From Topomyia yanbarensis (lineage: Eukaryota; Arthropoda; Insecta; Diptera; Culicidae): DNA of 64,000 nucleotides. Where the stretch lies: assembly GCF_030247195.1 (NCBI RefSeq), contig NC_080671.1:73345412-73409411 (forward strand), in the 5' to 3' direction. Below the pieces are notes generated by a model. It did not search any database. It saw nothing but the letters and a program-made list of their open reading frames with translations, and was not told the DNA's origin. Below, piece after piece: positions 23,022 through 33,312 of the stretch. Position 1 is the stretch's first letter. Each line of letters opens with the position of its first letter. The translations under genes and the position numbers were made by a program.

Positions 23022-23417
23022 CTGGGTGGACTTGGTTATTTTTCATATTTTTCTGACATGGCGGTTTAAGTTTGACTTAAGCTTAAAATTCTTTTTTTAA
23101 ACAATTCGCGTGTTATCGATTGAATTTTGTATGTCTAGTGCACTTCATTTGGCCAACGAATGTGGGAAATTATGAAATCGTGAGTACGTATAGTAGAACA
23201 AGATCCCTAACCTAAAGTCTTCGCGAGCGTCACATAGTGGTAAGTTTTGGTGTGCAATACCAATTTCACCATTGATTATTCCTATAGTTTGGTGGTGATT
23301 ACCTAGTTTACTGATAAATTTATGTGAGTAGAAAATGAATCCGAAAATAAGAATTATTTATTATTTTCATATTGTGTTTCCAGGTTTTAGTCACCGTTCA
23401 TGAATGTTATTAATGTT
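23022..23417. other. Gene-free stretch
   Basis: Nothing assignable. Confidence 0.4.
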
Positions 23418-23616
23418 GATAATTAATCAAAACCGCAGTTTACCGTTTACGTTTCAGCTTATTCACCAAGGCGAGCCTTGCCGTCGCTGGGAGGAAATCG
23501 ATTTCCCCCCTTCGACGGCAAGACGCGCTTGTGTGAATAATTCTGAGGAAGGCTGAAATTAAATAAGGAAGTAAGCTGAAACGTAAACGATAAACTGTGG
23601 TTTTGATCAATTATCA
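23418..23616. repeat. Palindromic MITE-like repeat, ~45-bp arms
   Basis: TGATAATTAATCAAAACC through GTTTACGTTTCAGCTTA at 23418-23462 pairs with the inverse at 23571-23616, with about four mismatches. The middle is itself partly palindromic (TTGCCGTCG against CGACGGCAA, TATTCAC against GTGTGAATA), so the whole 199 bp could fold as one long hairpin. I see no target duplication. Confidence 0.75.
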
Positions 23617-23887
23617 CCGAAAAATATCAACTAAAAAACAGTAACAATTTTCATATTAGGCAATTAGGGGCGATTAAATGGCGGGTTCCGTGAGCGATTT
23701 GGCGGTGATTTAAGAGCGGGTAGGGCGGAAAAAAATTACGGCGGCAAATCACCCAAATGTTGCAATTGAAATCGCCCTCTATTTGCGCTCAACTTGCCGG
23801 CAAATTGTAGGGCAAGTAGCGCATCCGAATTGGCAAATGGTTTCCCGTTAGCCAGCAAATTGCCCTTTTTGACTAGAAGTGTTGGTA

Positions 23888-25037
23888 CCCCATAGAAAAT
23901 TTGACAGTTCATAAATTTCCCAGTCGACCGAGGAAATCAGTTGCTTTGGGGTCGACAGATTAATTATCCGACTAAGTTGGGTTTCGTCGGTGAACAATTT
24001 TTGTCACCATATTGTAGTATATATGATAGATAAGGCAAAATAAAAAAAAAATTCGATTTCGATTCGTTTCCAACTGTGCCTTTGGATGAACCAAACGATC
24101 ATTCGACAGATGTATCCAACGCCTGTCCAAAGAGACCAAAGAGAGATATTCGCAAACCAGCTAGGTTTAATGATAACTTTATATATCACGTGTACCAATA
24201 GATAGATTTTTGAAACCAATTGTTCTTACTGTTTAATGCAAATTGAAACACATAATACATTGTTAACATACACTAGTAAATATACTGAATGATCCCGTCC
24301 ATTGACTATGTATCTTTAATGTTTAAAAAAACATCATCTAGAGTAGGGGAGGGATGAATTGTAGTATATATGATAGATAAGGCAAAATAAAAAAAAGAAA
24401 GATAAAGAAAGTGTAATAATTGTTTCAATGTACCTAAACTATGTGCATAAAAGATGCGCTAACGGTTAGTTTTTATGCTTCATTGCAACATAGAAAATGT
24501 GAATATGATATAATATACACCCGCATAAAACAACAAGGAGATCGACATGACACACTCGACAAAGCGCGATTCCACAAACACCGTTGCTTGGAAAATTTCG
24601 TCTCCCTAGAAACTAGACGCTTGAACCAGAAAGCAAATCTCTTGTTGAAGCGTGATTCCACGATCCGTTACGTTGGTTACTGTAGAACGTGCTAAGCGAC
24701 AAACAGTTAGTTTTTTTGGAAACGTATTTCTCAAAAAATCCTCAGGATTCTGTTACTTTGGTTACGGTGGGTAGTTAAAAAACAAGAACTTTCTTCGCGA
24801 CAAACAGTCAGTTTTCGGAGTAGCGTATAGAAGAACGGACGTAAAATGGATTTTCGCACCAAATCTAAGCCGGGACACGACACATATTAATCGCCAGATT
24901 TAATCTTTGTAAATCTGGTTTTAGTTTTAAACTACCAACAAATCGATCAATTTGATTGGTTGAAATAGATCGATTTCAACAGATTTCGTACGTCATATTT
25001 AATTAGTTGTCCCGTTGGCAGACGTCCATGTTAAACA
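23888..25037 (+). mobile_element. Family Y element (CCCATAGAAAATTTGACAG end), split by an 869-bp insertion
   Basis: The left part (23888-24013: CCCATAGAAAATTTGACAG ... GGGTTTCGTCGGTGAACAA) and the right part (24889-25037: ATCGCCAGATTTAATC ... GTCGGTCATATT-like) are contiguous in two other copies at 26301-26675 (inverted) and from 26771. Here they are separated by 24014-24882, flanked by CATATT on both sides (24008-24013 and 24883-24888). The far right terminus of Y seems missing in this copy. Confidence 0.7.
24014..24882. mobile_element. Unidentified insertion inside family Y, with an internal 36-bp direct repeat
   Basis: The insertion starts with GTAGTATATATGATAGATAA and a GGCAAAATAAAAAAAA continuation, a 36-bp word repeated exactly at 24361 (347 bp later). 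Both copies are also preceded by ATT. The segment between has no ORF of note. A direct repeat at one end and in the interior could be a partial tandem duplication or a small retroposed pair. No transposase or RT is seen. Confidence 0.55.
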
Positions 25038-25458
25038 TGCTCGTTTGATTGCAATTTTTGACAGTCCGTTTGGCTACATTTTTTGACACTTCGCTAGTCT
25101 GTGTACACTGGTATATTAAATCCATTGAATTCACGCATGATTTTTTGCAATTTGTAGCAGTGCATTAAAATTGTCTGGCACACATACTGCCCATAAAAGC
25201 ATAAGAGTCCCATATTGATTTTCGTCGAAAATAAGTTATCCGTTGGATTGTATTCTGTATCACCACTGAATCACAATGCACAAAAAATGCTCAGAAAATT
25301 TAGAAAAAAAATACCAAACCAACCATAAGGCTGAATTTGGAAAATGTTAAATTTTAACAGCGTTTTTCTCAGATTTCTGTTTGTCAATATGAGACTGATA
25401 TGCTTTTATGGGGAGCATAAATATCGTGTGAAAACTATTGAAATTCATGTGGCGTACA

Positions 25459-25772
25459 CTAGGGGCAGATCACTTGTGATACATTTTTAAAAATCAAATA
25501 AATTAAATGCATTTCCTTACATCAAAATAGAAATTCATAATGTATTTTGCGTTGCTTGCAATATATTTTACGTTGCGTGTAAGATGTCAAAACCCTACAA
25601 AAAATTAGCCCTACATTCAACAAAACGTCGAACAAAGTGAATCAGCGTAGGACGTTTGTTAAACAAACCTTTCTGCGAGGGAGTGCAAAATTGATGCAAA
25701 AATGGAAATTAAATGCATCTTTTCTAATTTGATGCAAATTTGTTATACATTTCTAGAGTGATCTGCCCCTAG
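25459..25772. mobile_element. hAT-like MITE, TIR CTAGGGGCAGATCAC, target duplication GGCGTACA
   Basis: The first 15 bp CTAGGGGCAGATCAC are perfectly inverted at the right end (GTGATCTGCCCCTAG), with weaker similarity further in (ATACATTT). A perfect 8-bp repeat GGCGTACA flanks it (25451-25458, 25773-25780). It is 314 bp and non-coding. C/T-A-G-GG ends with 8-bp duplications are typical of hAT elements. Confidence 0.88.
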
Positions 25773-26039
25773 GGCGTACATCAAAATTATTAAAGTTGGT
25801 AAACCCAATTTATAACGTTTTCGATTTTACCACTGAGAACTGACATACAAGTAAACTTTTCAACTTGTGTAAGAAAAATAACTGTCGCTTTGGAATGACA
25901 ACAGCAAGTAGACACTTGCCACTGGTCGGCGCTTCGATCGGCCAGCAATCACTATACGGGACTTGTAAGCAAACTTGGATACAATGGTGACTCACGCATG
26001 CAAACCTGTATGCGATGGTGATATTCAACGTATTTTCAT

Positions 26040-26105
26040 TTAAATGTTTACACAGGTTTTTCGGGAAAGTTTGTTCTAGCTTATATGTCTGTTCTCTGTG
26101 ATTTT
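26040..26105. mobile_element. Fragment of the CACAGATAAC MITE family
   Basis: TTTACACAGGTTTTTCGGG then TTTGTTCTAGCTTATATGTCTGTTCTCTGTG matches the right half of the element at 21449-21722 with several substitutions. Only one end is present. Confidence 0.65.
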
Positions 26106-26300
26106 ACGTGGTGTAGTGCAAAAAAGAGACAGACTGTTTACTCCCAAGCATAAAATAAGTGTAGCACCGACTGCACGGGTATAGTGCACTGTCAAAAACG
26201 AAAACGACATTAGCCAGTTAATTAGTCGATTGACTACGGAGCACCCGATTTCGTCAGTCGACTGGGAAATTTATCAACTGTCAATTTTTTATGGCGTAAG

Positions 26301-26675
26301 CCCCATAGAAGTTCCTCTCGATTTTACCACCGACTAAATCGGCTTGCGTCGGTACAATCGACCGACTATGCCACCAATTGATCGGTCGATTGTTGCACCG
26401 ACTATTATGGGGGTTTAACATGGACGTCTGCTGACGCGACAACCGATTAAATAAATCTGATGAAATGTTGAATTTCAACCAATTAAATTGATCGATTAGT
26501 TGGTAGTTTAAAACTGGAACCAGTTTCACACAGATTAAATTTGACCATTAATGTGGTGACGAAAATTGTTCACCGACGAAACCCAACATAGTCGGTTAAT
26601 TAATCTGTCGACCTCGAAGCACCCGATTTCGTCGGTCGACTGGGAAATTTGGGAATTGTCAAATTTTCTATGGGG
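26301..26675 (-). mobile_element. Family Y element, complete copy, target duplication TAAG
   Basis: CCCCATAGAA at 26301 and TTCTATGGGG ending at 26675 are the inverted ends of a 375-bp non-coding element rich in TCGGTCGATT-like words. TAAG lies on each side (26297-26300, 26676-26679). Directly to the left (26205-26296) is the end of another, truncated copy in the same orientation, so this copy inserted beside or into an older relative. Confidence 0.78.
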
Positions 26676-26770
26676 TAAGTTTATTTTAATGGAATCCAAA
26701 TTTATGTCCAAACTGTATACAAAAGGATCAGCACTTGTCATTTTGTGAGGTTAAGGCATTTCATACAATA

Positions 26771-27761
26771 CCCCATAGAAAATTTGACAGTTGTGAAATT
26801 TCCCAGTCGACCGACTAAATCGGGTGCTTCGAGGTCGACCGATTAATTACCCGACTACATTGGGTTTCGTCGGTAATCAATTTCCATCAGTATACTAATC
26901 GCCAGATTTAATCTGTGTAAATCTTGTTCCAGTTTTAAACTACCAACTAATCGACCGATTTAATAGGTTAAAATAGACCGATTTCAAAAGATTTCGTCGG
27001 TCATATTTAATTGGTTGTCGCGTCGGCAGACACCTCAGTTAAGCTCCCATATAAGGGCATGTTCAAAAGTGTTTTATTTTGTATAGGAGTTTCAAATTCG
27101 AATTGAAACTGAAGCATTCACATCCCCAGCAGAGCGTTTTATTTTATAATTTCGAAGAGTTTTGTTTTAAAATTTAAAATTGTTATACGACGCCGTCCTA
27201 TTTGTTGCTGATTTTGAAACACGTTTAGAACTGTGTTTTAAACACATGGAAAGCAAAGGCCTTAGTATAAAGGTACGCAAAGAGTGTGCAAAAAGTGAAG
27301 CCGAAAAAAGTCTACCTATTGAGCAAAATTAGAATCCAGCTGTGCTGCAGAGGTATCAGAGATGGATTCCAATTGTGCTCGATAGGTAGCCTTTTTTGAC
27401 TTCACTCTTTGCGCAACTGTTCTCTATAGACTCTATAGACTGAAAGTATTCATCACAGACACTTAGACCCGATAGACCGGGGAAAAATAAATTAGAATGC
27501 AGTAACGCTGAAGGCATGGCGAGACATGAATTTTGAACTGAATAGAGCATCCGCTAAAACTGCTGCTGGGGACAGCAAGTTCCAGTTTTAAAAATTTTCA
27601 GTTTTATATTATACAACTGTCAAAATTATGAATCTAAAGCTGAAACACTCCTGAACATGCTCAGTCGGTGCAACAATCGATCGATTAATTGGTTGCATAG
27701 TCGGCCGATTCCACCGACGCAAGCCGATTTCGGTGGGAAAATCGGGAGGATTTTCTATGGG
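26771..27761 (+). mobile_element. Family Y element interrupted by a second MITE
   Basis: It starts CCCCATAGAAAATTTGACAG and follows the same order of segments as the complete copy until about 27050. It resumes at 27662 (AGTCGGTGCAACAATCGATC) and ends TTTTCTATGGG at 27761. Removing the inserted block at 27055-27661 restores the segment order of the complete copy. The 26301 and 26771 copies lie head to head. Confidence 0.72.
27055..27661. mobile_element. MITE-like insertion with TIR GRGCATGTTCARRAGTGTTT
   Basis: GGGCATGTTCAAAAGTGTTTTA at the left matches the inverse of the right end (GAGCATGTTCAGGAGTGTTTCA) with four mismatches over 22 bp. The 600-bp interior has no coding sequence; the minus ORF at 27356-27550 has no motif. 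Exact boundaries and a target duplication could not be fixed, but the host element's break confirms an insertion. Confidence 0.65.
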
Positions 27762-27985
27762 ATAGTCAATGGGATATGCTACATTTTCCCAATGTGCGGT
27801 GGTTGAACTTAGCTCTGTTGTTATTTCGAATCTTGACAATCGCTTTGTTTATTTCTAAAAATAGTTTTTAAATTTGTTAAGCTAGTCCTAGAAATTATTA
27901 AGCTTGAAAGTTTATTATTTAAATATTTTTTACTAATAGGTGCTCTTAGAAGCTAACGTTCGCCTTCTAGGCGACACTCTACGAA

Positions 27986-29696
27986 ATGAATAGTTTATGG
28001 AAAAAATGGTGCAGACTATGTGCCGACGAGCAACCTGGCAGACACTTAGAATCACTCGATGAGCTAAATAAGATCATTTTAAGGCATCTGAACTTTTCGG
28101 TAATTCCTTTGAATAATTATATAGATGTTATTATACTGATGAGTACATTGTTGCAGCTACAAGAAATAACGAATTCAGATAGTTGGATCTGCAAGGCATG
28201 TTACGATTTTGTGCACAGATTGGACAGTTTTAAGGAACGCTACCAGCAAACACATAAAATGCTCGTAGAGTTATATTCTTTGAACGAAGATGAACTATTA
28301 GAAACAAAATTACAAGAAATTCGATTTAGGCTTTTAGATGATCCCACGATTACACCTGTCAAGGAAGAAATTTTCGTTCAAACTATTAACTGGTGCTCCG
28401 ATAACTATTTGGACATGCCTGAAATATGTCAAAATACAGATGAACGTTTTTGGAAGAAGAGTCGAAAGACATCGAATAAGGGTAAATTGTTGGTTATTTT
28501 ATTCGATCAAGTAAAAGAATAGTTATAACTTGTAGAGAAGTCTCAAATCAGCGAACAGTGGGGCGAAGCTGTAAACCCACGTAATGATGATTACTCGGAT
28601 AACGAGGTATCAGATGAACTCAACATTTCCGATGCTTCGGAATCAGAGCATCCATCAGCAACTGGTTTTGACTGCAACATAGAGAAAACGAAGTTCAAAC
28701 GTGTTGTGAAACGGAAATCGCAGAAGAAAATTACAGGAACAAGCTCGCCGGAAAAGGAAAAAGCTGTTAAGCAACCGTGGAAGTGTGAACCTTGTAGCTT
28801 AGAGTTCCGGCATAAATCCGCTTACATGACCCATCTCGAATCAAAACATTCCCATTCTGAGGAACTTTTATTTCCTTGCTCTGCATGCCCTAAACGATTT
28901 GCATCGGACAAACGAGCAAAGTCACATGGGGAAATCCATCTCCCGAGTGAAGTTAAAAATATTCACCCTTGCCGTTTTTGTGATAAAAAGTATGTGGACA
29001 GTTATTGTATTGTATCAACCACCATTCTTTTATCAATATTTTTACACAGATTCAGTAAGTTGGCGAGTGTGGTTTTGCACATAAAAGCAATCCACATCGG
29101 TGAACGGCCGTACGTTTGCGAGGAGTGCGGTAAGGATTTCACAACAAATGGATCACTTAAGGAACATCAGACAACTCACAGTAACGAGCGACAGTTCATG
29201 TGTACGCAGTGCCCGAAAGGATTCAAGAACTTGCCAGCGCTGAAGGTTTGCTGTTTTGGTGTAATAGTAGGCACATTCTCTGTATTGATACCACTATTTT
29301 ACATTATTTTAGAACCATATCGATACACATTCGGACACAAATTACGTTTGCACCCATTGCGGGCTTAAACTGAACACAAAACGAACCCTACGGCGGCACA
29401 TGGTCGTTCATTCGGATCAGAAAAATTTCAAATGCCAATATTGTGGCAACGAGTTCAAACGATCCAAAACGTTGAAGAATCATCTCATGCTTCACACGGG
29501 CCACCGGCCGTATAAATGCCCCTTCTGTGAAAAGACATTTGCCACCGGTCCGAACTGTCGTCAACACAAAAAGATTGCCCACCCACTGGAACTAGATGCG
29601 CTGGAAGCTTCCGGAGAGCAAATCTGGGCTACCGACGTCCCAAAGCTAGAACAACTGCAACCCAAACGTCCAAGGGTTGTTGATTCAGTCGAATGA
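27986..29696 (+). CDS. ZAD-C2H2 zinc-finger protein, paralogue of gene 1 (gene 2)
   Basis: Five exons join in frame: 27986-28099, 28157-28481, 28536-28989, 29050-29245, 29313-29696. The first four introns fall at the same codon positions and phases as in gene 1; gene 1's extra 3' intron and tail exon are absent, and this protein ends QLQPKRPRVVDSVE. The ZAD has WCRLCADE near residue 10 and CKACYDFV after the first junction. The linker is acidic and then basic (KRVVKRKSQKK), followed by eight C2H2 fingers matching those of gene 1 one for one (IGERPYVCEECGKDF, ERQFMCTQC, RPYKCPFCEKTF). No stop or frameshift is seen, so it is probably functional as a nuclear DNA-binding factor. Shared introns show DNA-level duplication, not retroposition. 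Unspliced open frames overlap introns 1, 2 and 3 and can mislead gene prediction. Confidence 0.92.
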
Positions 29697-29803
29697 TGTG
29701 TTAATTGTGCAAAATAATCGAACATTAATGTGGTTTTTCAGATATATCGCGACATCTTTAGGAGGTGTGGGCTCTTTTGGATTTCCAAACAAGGAAAGTC
29801 TTG

Positions 29804-29809
29804 AATAAA
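29804..29809 (+). terminator. Candidate polyadenylation signal of zinc-finger gene 2
   Basis: AATAAA 108 nt after the stop codon, the first on the plus strand after the gene. Confidence 0.5.
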
Positions 29810-29859
29810 CATTAAAACCAAGAAGCATGGCATAGAGGTCGAAGCTTTTTTTTAATTTT

Positions 29860-30265
29860 GAACTGTCTTCCCAAATGAACATCGTACACAATGTTCGCTC
29901 TGGTTCTGTGCTCATATTAAACCCACATTTTATGTATGCACTCAAATACGCTATTTCGTACCAAAACACGTGCACATGTTCGCCTACACAACAGAACTCT
30001 ATGTACGTACACGGTGTGTGTACATCTCTCGTACATACAGGTTCGTGGCACCAGTTTTCTCCTTCTCACTTTCATCATCACTAGCGTTGACTCTTTGCCT
30101 TGTGTAAACCGTACTCGTGTACACACACGGATGTTTGAACTAGAGTTTGAATATCGTTCGTTTGGGTTCGTCGTTCGAGGCGAACATGTACTTCGAGACG
30201 AAGCATGTTTGTGATTGAACGCGTACACGAAATTTTGAACAAACTTGTCGATGTTCATGGAAAGT
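29860..30265. repeat. Possible decayed inverted repeat rich in GTACAC and GTTCG words
   Basis: ATGAACATCG...TGTTC at about 29876-29897 is roughly inverted at 30235-30258, and ACATGTTCGCCT near 29974 is inverted near 30178-30190. The region between is dense in GTACAC/GTGTAC words. Similarity is patchy, so this is a low-confidence MITE relic. Confidence 0.35.
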
Positions 30266-30668
30266 CTGATTTTCAATCGTTTTTCTAAAGTTCGAGTGGC
30301 CAACATAAGCAATGCCGTTTCGGGAATTAACGAAATTTTAGCGTACGGAGCAATTTCAGGGACAATTTCTAAATATGTAAAATATTGCGGAGTGGATTTT
30401 CAACATTGAGAAAGGGGGTGGTCAGAATCGTGACATACCAGGACCTGCTCCAATGTCGCACAGCGCCTTATACTGCGTTTTTTCTTCTAAAATTTGTTTT
30501 TTGGCATTATTATTTTGAAAGATTCAAGGCGTTATACACAACTTTGGACAGTTGGTGTACCTTGCGCAATGAAAATAAAACAAAAGCTCCGAACTGTTAA
30601 ACGTAGCCCTCCGCTTAGAAAAACCTAGATGATAACATTTTTATAAACTAATAAGATCTTTTTTCCAG

Positions 30669-30901
30669 AATCATTTGTTGAAAGGACTCCATTAGATCTG
30701 TCTCATCGTCCAACCGAGCATCTCAACGTATTAGGTGAGGCTTTTGGCCCTCCTAAAATGTTACAGGAAGCTAAATCAAAACCAAGATCAAAGCCACATC
30801 CACCCTCTGTCGCAACTAGTGTTGCTTACGATGAGTACCTGGAAAATATCGAGAACATTAAAATGAGTGAGTGGCAGGAAAAAGGAAAAAAAGAAAACTG
30901 A
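30669..30901 (+). pseudogene. Orphan terminal-exon-like fragment, unidentified protein
   Basis: After a good acceptor (pyrimidine tract TCTTTTTTCCAG ending at 30668) a frame of 77 codons runs to TGA at 30899-30901. It reads like real protein: ERTPLDLSHRPTEHLNVLGEAF near the start, then a KPRSKPHPPS basic-proline stretch, then YDEYLENIENIKMSEWQEKG. No upstream exon with a matching donor is obvious. It could be the last exon of a gene whose other exons are lost or far away, or the tail of a transposon-derived protein. I cannot name it. Confidence 0.4.
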
Positions 30902-31199
30902 ACGACAAATCAAGAGAAAACTCCAAGCTGACAAAAGGTTCAGCTGAAACCTAAGCGTCTAAAACTGAACAAAAAGTATGATAAGAAATCAATTCTGCAA
31001 TAAATTTTGTAAGTTTTCACTCAAATTCCATTATTTACACCAGTATTTAGTTCATTTTATGGTACTAGGAGTTATTTTGCACGGTATTCGGAATCATCTC
31101 TCTGAGGTGCGCAGTATTAGGCGTGTTTTTTTTATTCATTTCGTTTATTTGATAGGCACAAATGCGTTAGCTTGGCGGTGCCAAATGTTTATGTTTTTA

Positions 31200-31575
31200 C
31201 ATTTTGGATATCTTAAAACTAGGAGGTTACAATGTTGAAATATTTTTTTACAAAGGAAAAAAAAAGTTTACAGCTATCTTAAGACTAGAAATAAGATTCA
31301 ATATACAAGAGAGGGCCAAAAGATTTTTTTATGAAAAAATTTAAAACAAGGGATTCACTTTGATATACAAGAGAGGGAGTAATAGTATTTTACGAAATAT
31401 TTTACGGTTATCTTAAAACTAACAATATAGTTTAGTCCACAAAAGGGGGAACAAATATTTATGAGAAGTTTCACAGAAATTTTAAAACTAGAGATTCAAT
31501 TCTATTTACAAAATGGAGGACAAGAGTTTCAATAAAGAGTAAAAATTATAGCTATCTTAAAACTAGGAATACAGA
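31200..31575. repeat. Tandem array, ~70-bp unit, about five to six copies
   Basis: The phrase TATCTTAAAACTAGGA and a following TACAAGAGAGGG or ACAAAAGGGGG recur at about 31205, 31272, 31343, 31408, 31481 and 31553, giving a 67-72 bp period. It directly abuts the 3' side of the LOA-like element end at 31584-32480, so it may be part of that element's 3' tail region. Confidence 0.7.
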
Positions 31576-31583
31576 ATACTAAT

Positions 31584-31983
31584 TTGAATTTTTTAACTAA
31601 AACTTATGCTTGGTCAAGATATTCAGAGGGTGGCTTATTTCCGCATCAGTGTAGCAGCAGTTGTATCAAGGACAGGGGAGAGACAGGGAAAGAAGAGCAA
31701 AACTTGCAACTTTCGCTCGAAGGGGGGGGGGGGGGGAGGGGGATCAGCGAAATAAATTTGCGCCTCAGTCTAGTAAGTCGTCGAGTACCGGATTGGCGGA
31801 TGGTATTCTTCGGACCCGCGGGGAATCCTTCAAAAGTCATCGGACCTCGAGTCGCTCTCGCTTCAGTTTCCTTCTATGCAGGCGTAGTGGTAAGGGCGAC
31901 GGCGGTTACATAGTGGCACTCTGGAGCTGATCGGTTCCACAAGGCAGGAGGAAACTCTAAAAACGAGAAATAAAAGAGAGGGG
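31584..31983 (-). other. 3' UTR of the LOA-like copy
   Basis: A GC-rich non-coding stretch follows the ORF2 stop on the minus strand and ends at the tandem array. A run of about 13 G lies at 31723-31736 on the plus strand. The plus open frames here are antisense to this UTR. Confidence 0.4.
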
Positions 31984-32480
31984 CTAAATTGGGATATTTA
32001 TCGTTTTTATGAAGGTATAAATAAGGGACATATAGGGGAAATCACGAGTTGCCAGCATATCTCGGACTGGTACATTGGGCGGTCTACCTCGGGCCCGAAG
32101 GGCTTCCTTTAACTGAGACCTGGCGTCACAATACCCGGCGCATACCCAGACAACGTGTTCGATGTCGTGATAGCCCTCGTCACAAGCGCATAGACTACTC
32201 TCCGCAAGCCCAATACGCCGCAAATGCGCATCCATGGTGTAGTGATTGGACATAAGTCGGGACATTACGCGAATAAAATCCCGACCCACATCCATCCCCC
32301 CGAACCAAGGCTTCGTTGATACCTTTACCTCCACGAGGTTTGCCAACTGTTGAGCGTCCTCTGACGACAAATACTAAAAAATTCGTTGAAGCAGATTGGT
32401 CTTTCGTATATGTCACCATTTAATGCGCCCGCCTTTGCTAATGAGTCGGCCTTTTCATTGCCCGGGATAGAACAATGACA
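31984..32480 (-). pseudogene. LOA/I-like non-LTR ORF2 C-terminus (end of RNase H and zinc-finger tail)
   Basis: Read on the minus strand from about 32480: GNEKADSLAKAGAL is the end of an RNase H domain with its conserved Asp. After a short frame problem the frame at 32370-31984 gives SNHYTMDAHLRRIGLAESSLCACDEGYHDIEHVVWVC, a C-x-C...H-x3-H...C zinc-binding tail, then a conserved end RDFPYMSLIYTFIKTINI. RNase H plus this tail marks the I/LOA group found in mosquitoes. The rest of ORF2 is missing, so the copy is 5'-truncated. The same tail is found on the plus strand at about 61600-61853. Confidence 0.78.
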
Positions 32481-32607
32481 TTATTAGGCGTGTTGACATG
32501 TTGTTCGTCAATTATTTTTTGCAAGGTTTATAGCAATGAGCAGCATAAATTTTATTTTCCATATCTAATATATTTAATGTGAAGTGAGTTAACGTGATAG
32601 TCACAAC

Positions 32608-33312
32608 CAGCGATGCCAACCTTCCAGTTTAAACTGGATTCTGCCTTTTTTTTACAACATCCAGTCAAACCGACAATCGGAAAAATCTTCCAGTTTTTTG
32701 AAATTTTAGCCAGTTTTATCCAGTTTTTTTTAATATTCATTTATTTAGTTCTCTTTCTCACAAATTGTAACTTCATTCACAGAATTTTCAAGCAAGCGAT
32801 GGGATGATGCAGAGTGCCGCAGAATAAGATTTTAATCCACCGTGACCTGAACTCTTTTTATACCACTTGTGATGAATTTTACTCAAGCATAAAGGTGGCA
32901 GTACATTGTGTCAAATGTTTTGATGAGCATTTGTTGAATTCTCAGCTAGTTGCTATAATATCGCAAGAAAGGATTAAGCGCATCCTCAAGTTTAGCAAAT
33001 GGTCTTAAAGTTAGGATTTTGTGGATGTGTAGATTGAAAACCTTCAAAACAGTAAAACTCGACTGTAACTATTTGAATTCAAATTCAAATGTTTTAATAT
33101 TTTTTTTTAATTTGGAAAACAATATCAAAAAACCGACTCAAATTTTCAATAAAAGGTTTGGAACATACGTGTTTACTTAAAATTACGTTCATTGAATCGT
33201 TCACTTAAACATTACAAGGGTAAAGTAGGTTTTTTTCCGAGCATCCAGTTTTTTTCTAGTTTTTTTTTCTAGGAAGGTTCCAGTTTTCTTGAAAAAAATG
33301 TTGGCAACGCTG
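32608..33312. mobile_element. Probable hAT-like element with TIR CAGCGWTGCCAAC
   Basis: CAGCGATGCCAAC at 32608 is inverted at the right end as GTTGGCAACGCTG (one mismatch), followed inward by related CCAGTTTT/CTTCCAG words. It cuts into the R1-like pseudogene: the RT frame is readable up to 33313 (ESIAESLQR) and stops there. CAG-GTTGCCA type ends are common in hAT elements, but the flanking 8-mers do not match, so the left edge or the duplication is uncertain. Confidence 0.55.

Noticed and set aside
31584..31930. Plus ORFs of 89-109 codons
   Set aside because: They overlap the 3' UTR of a minus-strand LINE remnant and a long G-run; no motif.
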